Source of the DNA: Amazonocrinis nigriterrae CENA67
GTDB lineage: Bacteria > Cyanobacteriota > Cyanobacteriia > Cyanobacteriales > Nostocaceae
Reading direction: 5' to 3'
Length of the DNA stretch: 64,000 nt
NCBI RefSeq assembly: GCF_016056305.1
Contig: NZ_JAECZC010000026.1
Span: forward strand, 11,104-75,103
The position numbers and the translations under genes were made by a program. The notes below the pieces were generated by a model that had not been told where the DNA came from, ran no database searches, and saw nothing but the letters and a program-made list of their open reading frames with translations. This document shows, one piece after another, positions 17,455 to 26,516 of this stretch (position 1 is its first letter; every line of letters starts with the position of its first letter).

Positions 17455-17522
17455 GTCCTCAGTGCAATCGCACTGTAAATATGTTTCTTCGTCAACCCTT
17501 TATACTATAATGTCTCTGTCTG

Positions 17523-17723
17523 TTAACAATTCACGTTATTTCCACAAGCACCGTTAGATGCGTTCGCCCTGAGTCCACCAGCTATTTCCTCAAGCTCTTC
17601 AGGGCTTAACTCTTGAAGTGCTTGTTCTAACTGTGGCTCGTTAATTACTAATTCTCCATTTTCATTAATTTCAATCTGTTCGCTATTTTCTTTCGGCTCT
17701 AAGTTTTCGTTTTGGTTAGACAT
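17523..17723 (-). CDS. RiPP precursor peptide 2, double-glycine leader
   Basis: 66-residue precursor with a 50-residue leader nearly identical to that of precursor 1 (both begin MSNQNE and end EELEEIAGG). The 16-residue core LRANASNGACGNNVNC is unrelated in sequence, apart from the NG-small-C spacing and a second Cys. The Cys-terminated core makes a crosslink to the C-terminal cysteine possible. The ribosome binding site GGAGG is four bases before the ATG. The pattern of conserved leader and variable core is diagnostic of RiPP substrates sharing one maturation and export machine. Confidence 0.85.
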   Translation of the reverse strand: MSNQNENLEPKENSEQIEINENGELVINEPQLEQALQELSPEELEEIAGGLRANASNGACGNNVNC

Positions 17724-17975
17724 AATTCCTCCACAGGTGTTTGAAAAACAATTTTCTTTGTCATACTAGAATTTTAGTGCAAAGCCAATTATGAACACAA
17801 TACAAAATTTTTAGGTAAGACTAGATTTTCTTTAGAGTACATAAAACCAACTTATTCTTAACTGTTGAAAAATGAAAATTAAGGAGATTGAGCTAAATAT
17901 TAAAAGCTTCAAACTCAATGGAGATTTTTATGATGAAATTAAGAAAAATTAAGATGTAGATGATAAACCTACAAC
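17724..17975 (-). promoter_or_regulatory. Conserved upstream region of precursor 2
   Basis: A 252-bp gap before the cNMP-binding gene. Its first 125 bp are homologous to the precursor-1 upstream region and carry the same TTGTGT / AAAAT spacing. This implies that the precursors can be transcribed independently of the upstream regulatory genes. No coding sequence is seen in the rest. Confidence 0.4.
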
Positions 17976-19079
17976 TTACACTGAATAGTTAGTTAACTTT
18001 CCCTGCATCCAATCAAATCTTTTACCCGCGAAAGCGATTCTATCTAAAACATTAAGTTCTAGTTCATCTTCATACTCAACCATTTCATCTAGAGGCTGAC
18101 TTCTGCTATAAACCTGCCTACCATAACTAAGCTGAGTATACATTCCTTGCAATCTATGAGAAAGTAGAGTAGCGATCGCTCGATAAAACCGCGATGCAAA
18201 ACCCATATCTTGCTGTAATTTTGCTGCTAATTTTTGTCGAGAAATTGACAACACTAAGCAGTCTTCAATAGCCTTGACATTTGCCAAAGGTAGCCGACCA
18301 TCAATAAAAGGTGTTTCTCCGATAATTTCGCCTTTCGATAATCTCCCTATCTCTCTACCCAAAATTTCATTACCCTCTATCGCAGCAAAAGCACGAGCCA
18401 AGGGATTACGCTCATCATCAGAAATAGACAGTGACATTGTTCCATTTAGGAGGATATAGAGTGCATCCACAGCTCCTCCTTGATGAATGAGTACTGTATT
18501 AGCAGCAATTTTCTCAGGAATTCCCGCAGCCATCAGCCAATCAATGTCACTATCATGTAATTCTCCTAAAACACACAAAACATCCCTAACTGGCTGGCTT
18601 TTACCAAAGTTTTTTCGACCAAGTTGGTTAATCACGCCTTGGAGTCTGTCGGAAAATATAATGGCAATGGCTCGATAAAATCGTGCTGCAAAACCAACAT
18701 CTTGCTGCAATTTTGTTGCTAATTGCTGCTGGGGAATAGATATTACGAGAGACTTTTCAACAGCACTAACAGTTGTCGTAGTTGAACGATTACTGATAAA
18801 TGGAATTTCGCCAACTACTTCACCGCTTGATAATCTAGCAATCTCTCTGCCTAAAGGTTCAATATCTTCCATGACAGCAAAAGCACGCGCCAAAGGATTC
18901 TGCTCAGGTTCTGAGACAGTAACTTTTAAAATTCCATCTAAGAGAATATGCAAGGCATCGAGTGCTTTTTTTTCTTGCATGAGTATAGTTCCAGGAGCTA
19001 TTTCTTTACGACGACCTGTAGAAATTATCCAATCAATGTCACTTTTGCTTAATTCTTTAAGTAGAACTTCTGTCATCAC
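17976..19079 (-). CDS. Protein with two tandem cyclic-nucleotide-binding domains
   Basis: 367 residues made of two homologous cNMP-binding beta-roll domains (about 1-165 and 170-330). Each starts with a (D/K)SDIDW(I/L) motif and contains the phosphate-binding cassette. The first is GEVVGEIPFISNRSTTT, with the expected Gly-Glu and Arg. The second, GEIIGETPFIDGRLPLA, departs from the consensus after the Arg and may not bind nucleotide. There is no DNA-binding domain or membrane segment, so this is not a CRP regulator. It lies directly before the precursor genes and abuts the HEXXH gene. The exporter downstream also carries an N-terminal cNMP-like domain, suggesting nucleotide-gated assembly or secretion, which is inference. 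GTG and ATG starts are adjacent, and ATG at 19076 is preferred. Confidence 0.8.
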   Translation of the reverse strand: MMTEVLLKELSKSDIDWIISTGRRKEIAPGTILMQEKKALDALHILLDGILKVTVSEPEQNPLARAFAVMEDIEPLGREIARLSSGEVVGEIPFISNRSTTTTVSAVEKSLVISIPQQQLATKLQQDVGFAARFYRAIAIIFSDRLQGVINQLGRKNFGKSQPVRDVLCVLGELHDSDIDWLMAAGIPEKIAANTVLIHQGGAVDALYILLNGTMSLSISDDERNPLARAFAAIEGNEILGREIGRLSKGEIIGETPFIDGRLPLANVKAIEDCLVLSISRQKLAAKLQQDMGFASRFYRAIATLLSHRLQGMYTQLSYGRQVYSRSQPLDEMVEYEDELELNVLDRIAFAGKRFDWMQGKLTNYSV

Positions 19080-20321
19080 TTAAATCCTTATGTTTTTTAG
19101 GGAATAGGGAATAGGAAAATTAAAGGTTTTCTGCAATGCTTTTAATGCTTCTTTGATAAAAAATATTGCCTCACTTGAAGCTAATTCTTCTAATGTCAAG
19201 TAAGTTAATGCCATCAACATCAGAGGTTGAATATTGCTATCTCTTGACTCACTTGCATACTCAACATGAAAGCGTTGTAAATTTTCTGCGGCTGCCTTCA
19301 CCAATGCCTGTAGAATCTTAAAAGCTCCATCAGAAAGAGGCGGTTGACCTCGATAGTTTTCTAACCTACCTCCAACGCGATAAGCTGGAAACGACTCTAA
19401 CCCCAGAAAGCGCAAAAACCAGTCTGCCCGATAATACCCACAAGCGGTTACAATGCCTCTGTAATCAGCAATCAATTCATCAAGCAGATTGTTACGCATT
19501 GAGTTAAATAGGCGGTATGTGAAGTAGTGGGTACATTCATGTTCCAAGCGAATTATTAGGGATAATCGCAACCATTCTGATTCTTCTAGTCCCATATCTC
19601 TAGCTGAAATATTGCTATAGAAACCAGGACTCAAAATAATGAACTTATCTTGATAAAGTTGCTTTTGCGGGATAATTCGCTGAAATTCCGCCTTCCAACT
19701 ACTTTCAGAGCAATTACCAGAATTTTGCACTTCCCATTGTTGGCGATAGCGACGAATCCGATCCCAGTTGTTGAACCCACTGACTATGCAGGCACCCATA
19801 GATTCAGGGAGTAGTAGTGGTTCATTGCGTTTGGTTAACGCTTGTACCAGAGATACAAAATCCTCTCGATTTCCAGCTAGCAAAACTGGGATAGTTCCAG
19901 CGAGGCTTTGATGCATTATCAATTGGAGTTTCTCTGGTTGCTTTAACATCAAACCACTCGCCTCTGTGATACCATCCACTGGAAGACCTCTGCGAGTAGC
20001 AGCAAGATAAGCCTCGGTTTGGCTAATGCCTTCCTGGATGGAAAACTGCAACTGTACAAGTTTACTTGATAGCGCTTCAAAGACTCCTACTTTTTGAGAT
20101 GCGATCGCATACTCTTCCCAAGCACTAACATGGGGTTCGGGTGCAAGGGGAAATTTCAGGGAATCACTGAAACTGCTGTGATGAAAAACGTTGTCGTTGT
20201 ATGCCAATAGTTCCTCTACTTCAGAAGCATTGGCTTTGAAGTAGGTAAGGACATCAGCACGAAGCGATCGCAATTTCAACATAACCAAACTATCAAGCTG
20301 CATTAGCAATTTGCTGAGCAA
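19080..20321 (-). CDS. Putative gluzincin-type zinc metalloprotease in RiPP locus
   Basis: 413-residue protein without a signal peptide. It has HECTH at residues 261-265 (HEXXH, two zinc-binding His and the catalytic Glu) and ELIAD at 282-286, matching the EXXXD third-ligand motif of gluzincin peptidases at a suitable distance. The rest is helical and unassigned. The gene overlaps the ParA-like gene by 29 bp and ends right at the start of the cNMP-domain gene, so it is tightly coupled in the operon. A cytosolic peptidase here could act on the peptide, its leader or a regulator. The activity is predicted only from motif geometry. Confidence 0.65.
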   Translation of the reverse strand: MLSKLLMQLDSLVMLKLRSLRADVLTYFKANASEVEELLAYNDNVFHHSSFSDSLKFPLAPEPHVSAWEEYAIASQKVGVFEALSSKLVQLQFSIQEGISQTEAYLAATRRGLPVDGITEASGLMLKQPEKLQLIMHQSLAGTIPVLLAGNREDFVSLVQALTKRNEPLLLPESMGACIVSGFNNWDRIRRYRQQWEVQNSGNCSESSWKAEFQRIIPQKQLYQDKFIILSPGFYSNISARDMGLEESEWLRLSLIIRLEHECTHYFTYRLFNSMRNNLLDELIADYRGIVTACGYYRADWFLRFLGLESFPAYRVGGRLENYRGQPPLSDGAFKILQALVKAAAENLQRFHVEYASESRDSNIQPLMLMALTYLTLEELASSEAIFFIKEALKALQKTFNFPIPYSLKNIRI

Positions 20322-21072
20322 TTCCTTTCACTGTCTGATTTATGGGATGTTCAGAGTGGCGCAAACAAAAAATTCCCTTACTACCTAATTCCATCATCTC
20401 TTCAGAAAGTGGCATAACTCCAGCTACTGGCGCGTTATAAGCAGTCTCTACCTGTTTTTGCAAGTCAGCAAAATCAAATGCTGGTAACACCTTATTTACC
20501 ACCAACAGCATTTTCGGCACTTTCAGTTTCCGAGCCACATCCACTGTCACCGCAGTTCCTTGGAAATCTTGGCTGTCTGGACGCAGGATAATAACTAGAA
20601 CACTAGAGATCCCAATGGAAAGTAAGGTTTCTTCATTCAAGCCAGGATGAGTGTCAATTAACAGATAGTCTAAATTCAAACAACGTATCAGTTCTTGGAA
20701 GCCATCATTAAGCCTAACTACGTCGTACCCCTCACGCAGTACCCTGGCAATCTCACCAGCTTTAATACTAGAGGGAATCAGGTAAAGTTTGCCGTTAATA
20801 TTACCTGTCTCTCCCATCTCTGCTAATAAAGTATGGCTAACGTCATAGGCAGTATCTTTGATGCTACAGCGTCCCCATAAATAGTCATTGAGTGAGTAGT
20901 TAATTTTTCCCTCATTGAGTCCAAAAAGTACGTGAATTCCCGGTGACTGAATATCAGCATCAACAATCCCAACTTTTTGACCTTGACGCGCCATAGTGGC
21001 AGCAAGATTGGCAATTAAGTTTGATTTACCAGTTCCACCACGAAAGGAGTGGACGGAGACGATTTGTGCCAT
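20293..21072 (-). CDS. ParA/MinD-family ATPase
   Basis: 259-residue P-loop ATPase of the SIMIBI ParA/MinD class. The Walker A is SFRGGTGKSN (residues about 9-18). The signature lysine of the deviant motif (KGG) is an Arg here, which is unusual and could alter dimer-dependent hydrolysis. Switch I is VDADIQSPG and switch II is LIDTHPGLNEE. The C-terminus ends in a possible amphipathic helix (NQTVKGIAQQIANAA), as in membrane-associated MinD. It is not next to a parB or minE gene. Its position inside the RiPP locus suggests spatial control of the membrane complex, which is inference. An 88-bp gap separates it from the permease-like gene. Confidence 0.82.
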   Translation of the reverse strand: MAQIVSVHSFRGGTGKSNLIANLAATMARQGQKVGIVDADIQSPGIHVLFGLNEGKINYSLNDYLWGRCSIKDTAYDVSHTLLAEMGETGNINGKLYLIPSSIKAGEIARVLREGYDVVRLNDGFQELIRCLNLDYLLIDTHPGLNEETLLSIGISSVLVIILRPDSQDFQGTAVTVDVARKLKVPKMLLVVNKVLPAFDFADLQKQVETAYNAPVAGVMPLSEEMMELGSKGIFCLRHSEHPINQTVKGIAQQIANAA

Positions 21073-21160
21073 AATTTACCTCTAATAATTTGTGATTTGG
21101 ATGATTTTTTTCACGCAGAGGCGCAGAGGCGCGGAGAGAATAAGGAGTTTTAGTTGCTAA

Positions 21161-23767
21161 TTATGGGAATGTAAATTTTAATAAACAGTCATTGTTTGTG
21201 ATGGGTAACAAAACTCTTCCGCTTGATAGTTTTAAATCAAACTGCATTTTTTTATTGCCATTTTCTAATTCCACAAAAGCAGGTAAACTCTTGGATTCTA
21301 GTTGGGAATTATTTCTGTGTGTCCACACCCTCAGTTCTTTTTCTCGTTTGATTGGGAGGTGGAAGATGGCATACTTGAGCGATTCAAGGGATGGAATTTC
21401 AACTGTTGAAGCCTGATGATATTGTTCACCCTCAACATATCCCAACCGTATTTCTGCCATCTGTGGTCTTCCGCCAGCAGTAATTTTGAAAATAGAACGT
21501 CCTCCTAGTTGCTGTTCTTCTCGCAGTTCTACTACTACACGAGAAGCAAAGGCTCCATAGCGCTTCATAACAAAAGTTGCTAATAGTGATAGTACAGCAA
21601 TACCTAATGCAAAAAGACGTGCCAATGGATTTTCCCAGATAAACAAACCGTGGATCAACAAGATACTTAAAAAAAGGCTATATATGCCTACAATTAAAAT
21701 TGGGTGGTTGAGAAGTCGAAAAACTACTCCTGGTATTAACTCTCCTTTGCGTCGGCTAGAAATTAGCATGAGAACGGGAAAAATCCCCCCGACGATTGTG
21801 TTACCAAGTACACCAGCAAATGCTAGTATATTGCTAAAAGATTGCGTACCAGCCAGACATAGCCATTCTGTTAGTAAGAAGACTAGAACTAAGGGACTGA
21901 TAGATAATAAGAAACGGCGTTGGGAAAGTAGATTTGTCCAAAGTCGTTGTGTGTTGGTTTTAATATTCAGCTTACTCAACTGAGAATTCTCAAGAGGAGT
22001 TGCATTACTGATATCTGCTTTTAAGCCTCCTTCGTAAACCAAAACCATCGTTGAGGTGATTCGTATACAAGCAGCATCCAGATCGGCCGATCGCACCTCT
22101 AGGGTTAAAGAAGTGTCCCACTTGCGTAGTTCCGGGAACTGTTTGATTAGCTCTTTCATTTCCCAACGTTGGGCAGCTACGATCTCTAAATGATGTATAT
22201 TTCCCCTAAATTGAATATCTAAACGGAACTTTGGCTCATTTACTTCCATTCCTAAGTAAGTTAAACCAATATAAGGAATGTCGCTGGAATTACTGCGGGG
22301 GTGTAATATCACTGTCCCTTTCTGACGAGGTAGCATCAACACTGGTCGAGGCTGGGTAGGAAACCATTCTCGTGCTAAATTGAGCAGCAGGCTGGAACTA
22401 CGCAGCCAGGCCATTCCCAACAGTAAAGTGACTAAGATTGCTCCTAAAACTTTGACAATGGGGCCGACTTGCACAGCCAACGGCTCTAAGGCTGTCCCTG
22501 ACTGTCCAAACAGTAACTGCGGTGAAATAGCTCCATTAACTGCGATCACCCACAGACAAAACAGAACTGTTAAAACAGCTGTTCCCATTGCAGTACCCCA
22601 AATCAGTGATGAAGCGCTTGGGTCACGAGGAAGTACCAGTTTTGCACATTCACCTACATATATATGTCCGAAGTAGAGCATCAGGCTCACACCCAGAAAC
22701 TGCTGTAACATTAAAGGCTGAAAAGTTTCGCCTTTGAGAAAAGGCAAGTTGATATATAAAAGATTGTCTATTTCTATGTGACGGAGTGCCAAAAGTGAAA
22801 GAAATAAAAGTAAGCTGACGTTGATGCCTGCAAGAAATAGCATTACAGCAACGGTGAAGTTAAGCGATTTACGTGTTAGCAAGTATAACCCTACACAGAA
22901 AAGTACTGCCGCCCACAGTGCAGCACTAATCTGGGTGAAGTTCGCCATAGTAACTGATAAGCCGATGTAACAAGCTAAGGCAATCAAAAAGACACGGATG
23001 CCTACAGCAACAGAAAGTATAGAAGAACCTATATTTCCTAAATAGTTAGATACTAATTGTTTGATAAAAGCATTACCATAACGAAAATCGCCGCTGCGCC
23101 CAATAGCTTCAGCCATGCAAACCATAGTGAATATATTGATGATGCCGATGATAATTAAAAAGGCTACTGTCGGTAGGGGGCCGATATTGGCAACAGCAAT
23201 AGGTAAGGCTAGAAATGCTTGGGGAAGACCAAGAGCAATTGTCAGCAAAGATGCGAGCCAGAATGGTGGTAGTGACTCTAATTTTTGCGCGATCGCCGAT
23301 AAAGTCCAACGTAACTGTTCGATAAGTGACAGTTTGGGTGCAAAAATTTTGGCTAATTGTGTCCTGTAGAGACGGGAGTAAGCTACCTGTATGGCTTTTT
23401 CATCTAACCCCAAAGCGGCTCGAATGTTCGGTACTAAATTATAGGTGAATGTATATTTTTGGGAGAGAGCATGAGCAATAGCAGCTTTTAATCTCGGATT
23501 AGAGGGAATCAGCGATGCCCAGTTATCAGCATGGCGTTCTAAGTGTTGAATTGTCGGATGGAGTGGTGGTGCATTTCCCAGGGCAAAAGCTTCCAAAAAA
23601 GCCATATCCCGCTCGTGTGTTGCTTGTTCTGTCAACGAAAACTCTACACGCGATCGCGCCACTATCTGCGCTGTTCGACTTTCAATCAAAAACAGCAATG
23701 TATTTGCTCGTCTGGCGGGTAAACCAGCCAATACCTCTTCACGGGAGATTAGTTCGTCATCTGTCAT
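21161..23767 (-). CDS. Large amino-acid-permease-like membrane protein
   Basis: 868 residues. A cytoplasmic N-terminal domain (about 1-165) contains LTEQATHERDMAFLEAF. Residues 170-480 hold around ten hydrophobic segments resembling the APC/amino-acid permease fold. A soluble insert (about 490-615) is followed by a second cluster of four to five membrane segments (about 625-745) and a C-terminal beta-rich domain. No close named family is recognised. The split membrane architecture is not that of a normal transporter. It may be a sensor or scaffold with a transporter-derived core. Same strand as, and 88 bp upstream of, the ParA-like gene. Confidence 0.6.
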   Translation of the reverse strand: MTDDELISREEVLAGLPARRANTLLFLIESRTAQIVARSRVEFSLTEQATHERDMAFLEAFALGNAPPLHPTIQHLERHADNWASLIPSNPRLKAAIAHALSQKYTFTYNLVPNIRAALGLDEKAIQVAYSRLYRTQLAKIFAPKLSLIEQLRWTLSAIAQKLESLPPFWLASLLTIALGLPQAFLALPIAVANIGPLPTVAFLIIIGIINIFTMVCMAEAIGRSGDFRYGNAFIKQLVSNYLGNIGSSILSVAVGIRVFLIALACYIGLSVTMANFTQISAALWAAVLFCVGLYLLTRKSLNFTVAVMLFLAGINVSLLLFLSLLALRHIEIDNLLYINLPFLKGETFQPLMLQQFLGVSLMLYFGHIYVGECAKLVLPRDPSASSLIWGTAMGTAVLTVLFCLWVIAVNGAISPQLLFGQSGTALEPLAVQVGPIVKVLGAILVTLLLGMAWLRSSSLLLNLAREWFPTQPRPVLMLPRQKGTVILHPRSNSSDIPYIGLTYLGMEVNEPKFRLDIQFRGNIHHLEIVAAQRWEMKELIKQFPELRKWDTSLTLEVRSADLDAACIRITSTMVLVYEGGLKADISNATPLENSQLSKLNIKTNTQRLWTNLLSQRRFLLSISPLVLVFLLTEWLCLAGTQSFSNILAFAGVLGNTIVGGIFPVLMLISSRRKGELIPGVVFRLLNHPILIVGIYSLFLSILLIHGLFIWENPLARLFALGIAVLSLLATFVMKRYGAFASRVVVELREEQQLGGRSIFKITAGGRPQMAEIRLGYVEGEQYHQASTVEIPSLESLKYAIFHLPIKREKELRVWTHRNNSQLESKSLPAFVELENGNKKMQFDLKLSSGRVLLPITNNDCLLKFTFP

Positions 23768-23854
23768 ACCAATTTTAGATTTTAGATTTTGGATTTTGGA
23801 TTCAAATACTATTTGTATTATTTATGACATTAAAAATAATGGGATTTTGAATTT

Positions 23855-25270
23855 TTAATTGTTTAGCGATCGCTGCTTGAGAGATTCGACTTTACTGTGT
23901 AATCGCTCGAAGTAATCTGTTTCAGTTTCATCTGAACTTACCACTTGCTGTCTGAGCTTTTGAATTTTTTGCTCCAACTGTCTAAAGTGTTCGTTCTCCG
24001 TAATTTCCGCAACCTGACTAACTCTTTTAGTTTCATCAATTTCAACCCGGAGGTCGATTACTTGTCGCTTTAACTTTTGCTCTCTAGCTTTTACCTCACC
24101 AGCCATATTGAGAAAGACACGAACTAAGCGTCCGATATCATCTTGAGTTCTAGACGCATCAGCCAAAATTTTTGGATGGAAATTATCTTGCTCTAGTGCT
24201 TGGGCTGCGGCTGTGAGGCTATGAATTGGTCGGGAAATACTTCGGGCTAATAACAGCGCGATGATTGCTGTAATTCCTCCCACTACCAATACGCTACTGC
24301 CATGCTGCCAAATTAGGTGGTTCAAAGGAGCAACAAACTGTGTTTTAGGTTGACTGATGCCTAATACCCAAGGTTGCACTTGCAAGGGTGCAAAGCCAAC
24401 TATTCTAGATATCTGCTCCTGTTCAGAGCGATAGCTAGCGTGACCAGGCTCTTTTGCCTTCACCATCACTGCCAATTCCGAAATGTCTAAGCTTGTAATT
24501 TTTTTCAGACCGTAATCTCTATCGGTCATGACTTGCTTTTGGATGTTGGGCGACAAAGGAATCAGACTATGGTAAAGCAGAGATTGATTGGGGTGACTGA
24601 TGACAATCCCCTGTTGGTCAATCAGAAAGGCATAGCTTTGAGAGCCTACCTGCAAAGCATTCACAATTGCCCAGATATTTTCCCCTCTAATTTTGACTAC
24701 TGTCACCCCGACAATTTTTCCGTCATCAGAACGCACGGGGTAGGCAAGGAAAAGCCCAGGTCGTTTAGTAGTTTGACCAACTAATATGCTGGAAATGTAA
24801 GGTCGTCCTTGGATGCTGACACGAAAGTATTCACGGAAAGCATAGTTTTTACCAACGAATTTGGGATCGGTGGCAGCAAGACATTTACCTTGTGCATCCA
24901 TGAGAAAGACAGCATCAAAGTCTGGGTTAGAATGAAAGACATTCTCCAGTGTACGTTGCAAGTTAGGAAGTAAGGCTTCTCGCTTTCTGGGTATGGTTGC
25001 AGTCAGAAATCCAACTACATTGCGATCGCTGCTGACTTGGACGATCAGACGCTGAATATCGATAATCAATTGGTCAAGCCGACTAGCAGTACTGGCGGCT
25101 AATAGCTCTAGTTTGCGGTATTCGCCAGCTTCCAGACTTGCTAGGCTTTGTCGTAGGTTGTAGCAGGCAGTAAAGCCCATTGGTATAATTGCAGTTGCAA
25201 ACAATGCAGCTGAAATTTTGGCAGCAATAGACCAAGCAGGTGGGTAAACTAACCGATGTAAACCCTTCAT
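23855..25270 (-). CDS. dCache-HAMP membrane sensor protein with coiled coil, no output domain
   Basis: 471 residues. The first membrane helix is about 15-37 (KISAALFATAIIPMGFTACY). A periplasmic double-Cache domain (about 45-310) includes DAVFLMDAQGKCLAATDPKF and YAFLIDQQGIVISHPNQSL. A second membrane helix (about 320-340), a HAMP domain (RSISRPIHSLTAAAQALEQD) and a C-terminal coiled coil to the end follow. No kinase, GGDEF, phosphatase or methyl-accepting domain follows, so signal output must go through a partner. It is the first gene of the minus-strand run ending in the RiPP exporters. It probably senses an extracellular small molecule. Confidence 0.8.
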   Translation of the reverse strand: MKGLHRLVYPPAWSIAAKISAALFATAIIPMGFTACYNLRQSLASLEAGEYRKLELLAASTASRLDQLIIDIQRLIVQVSSDRNVVGFLTATIPRKREALLPNLQRTLENVFHSNPDFDAVFLMDAQGKCLAATDPKFVGKNYAFREYFRVSIQGRPYISSILVGQTTKRPGLFLAYPVRSDDGKIVGVTVVKIRGENIWAIVNALQVGSQSYAFLIDQQGIVISHPNQSLLYHSLIPLSPNIQKQVMTDRDYGLKKITSLDISELAVMVKAKEPGHASYRSEQEQISRIVGFAPLQVQPWVLGISQPKTQFVAPLNHLIWQHGSSVLVVGGITAIIALLLARSISRPIHSLTAAAQALEQDNFHPKILADASRTQDDIGRLVRVFLNMAGEVKAREQKLKRQVIDLRVEIDETKRVSQVAEITENEHFRQLEQKIQKLRQQVVSSDETETDYFERLHSKVESLKQRSLNN

Positions 25271-25640
25271 TTCAAGTTACATAAATTTGCAAGAAGGTTG
25301 AAAAGAATGTCTGCATGTTTCATAGGAACAGTTAGCTGTATTAGCCATGTTCATATATATGCAAAGCAGTATAATTCTAGATTAGAGGCAATTTAGGGGT
25401 AGACAGACAGTTGATTTGGATATTGCAGCCGAAGGCAATACTGTATTTCTGGAGGTAGGTTACGATTTTTTATCTAGAGTTGCAAGAGTCTTTTCGCCCT
25501 TGGAGGCGATCGTAATTTGCCTCTATTTAAGCGAAAAGCTTGATTTATCGTTAGTCTCTGACAAAAGGTTTTTGTACTTTCAATAGACATATAGTTTCGT
25601 TCTAGTTAATATTTAGCAGCTTAAGAAAAGCAGGCTCTGA
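25271..25640. other. Intergenic region upstream of the RiPP-locus sensor gene
   Basis: 370 bp between the AraC-type gene and the Cache/HAMP gene on the same strand. It is AT-rich and contains no ORF or clear hairpin. A promoter for the downstream run is expected here, but no motif is convincing. Confidence 0.4.
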
Positions 25641-26516
25641 CTACAATGCACAATCTTTTTGTGAGACTCGCAATTCTTTCGCTTCTATTTGCAGCTGGCC
25701 TCCAGAACGCTGGATTTTTCTCCATGCTTGGGGAGTAGTTCCGTGGTGCTGTCGAAACTGCCGAAAGAAATGGCCCTCATGTTGATAGCCGACAGCTAAA
25801 GCAACCTGATTTGCACTTTGGTTGGTTTTTAGCAATAAGTAACGTGCTGCTGCCATTCGGCGATCAATAATCCAATGATTCACTGTTTTCCCTGTCTGAC
25901 GACGCACTAGGTCTGTTAAGTAAGCTGCGGAGTAACCAACTGCCAGAGCTACATCACAAAGTGTAATTGTGAGATGATAATTATTATCAATAAATTGAAA
26001 CACTTGATTCAGTAGGGGATCATGAGAAAAGCTCGAATTATCATCTGTCGATTTTGTAGTTTTGGTAGGGAGTGGCTCAAGTATTTCCTCAGACTGAGTA
26101 GCACCCCACTGATTGCTGAAAATACTTTGTTTCTTTTGTTGAAAATTGTGAAGACAGAATTGTTTGAGAACAGATAAATTTTTGACTAATTCTTTGAAAT
26201 TATAGAACTCATTTAAGTGTTTATCTGTTTCAACGTCTTTACACTGCTCAAGCTTGCTGAGTTGTTGTTCAAGAAAACTGAAGGGAATAGTTACAGCGAT
26301 AGAACCCTGATGGAGTACTCGTATGAAACCGCAAGCATTAACTTCAGGTATTTGTATTTCGTAAATCATACAATCATTACAGAATGGTTCTGCTGCTTGT
26401 TTGATGCTGAAAAAATTATCTTTGGAATCGAGGCTATCAAATACTGTTGCTTCGATTTTTTTCAAAGACGATTTGTTTGCTTTTACCTCATCTTCAATGA
26501 TAAAAATCCTTGTCAT
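25641..26516 (-). CDS. AraC-family transcriptional regulator
   Basis: 291 residues. The C-terminal 100 residues are a full AraC DNA-binding domain with two helix-turn-helix units: LCDVALAVGYSAAYLTDLVR, and ANQVALAVGYQHEGHFFRQF followed by the family motif HHGTTPQAWRK. The N-terminal part is unassigned. It begins TRIFIIEDE like a receiver domain but does not continue as one, and a Cys-x2-Cys (FCNDCMIYE) is present near residue 48. It lies upstream of, and co-directional with, the RiPP locus, so it is a candidate regulator of it. Confidence 0.8.
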   Translation of the reverse strand: MTRIFIIEDEVKANKSSLKKIEATVFDSLDSKDNFFSIKQAAEPFCNDCMIYEIQIPEVNACGFIRVLHQGSIAVTIPFSFLEQQLSKLEQCKDVETDKHLNEFYNFKELVKNLSVLKQFCLHNFQQKKQSIFSNQWGATQSEEILEPLPTKTTKSTDDNSSFSHDPLLNQVFQFIDNNYHLTITLCDVALAVGYSAAYLTDLVRRQTGKTVNHWIIDRRMAAARYLLLKTNQSANQVALAVGYQHEGHFFRQFRQHHGTTPQAWRKIQRSGGQLQIEAKELRVSQKDCAL

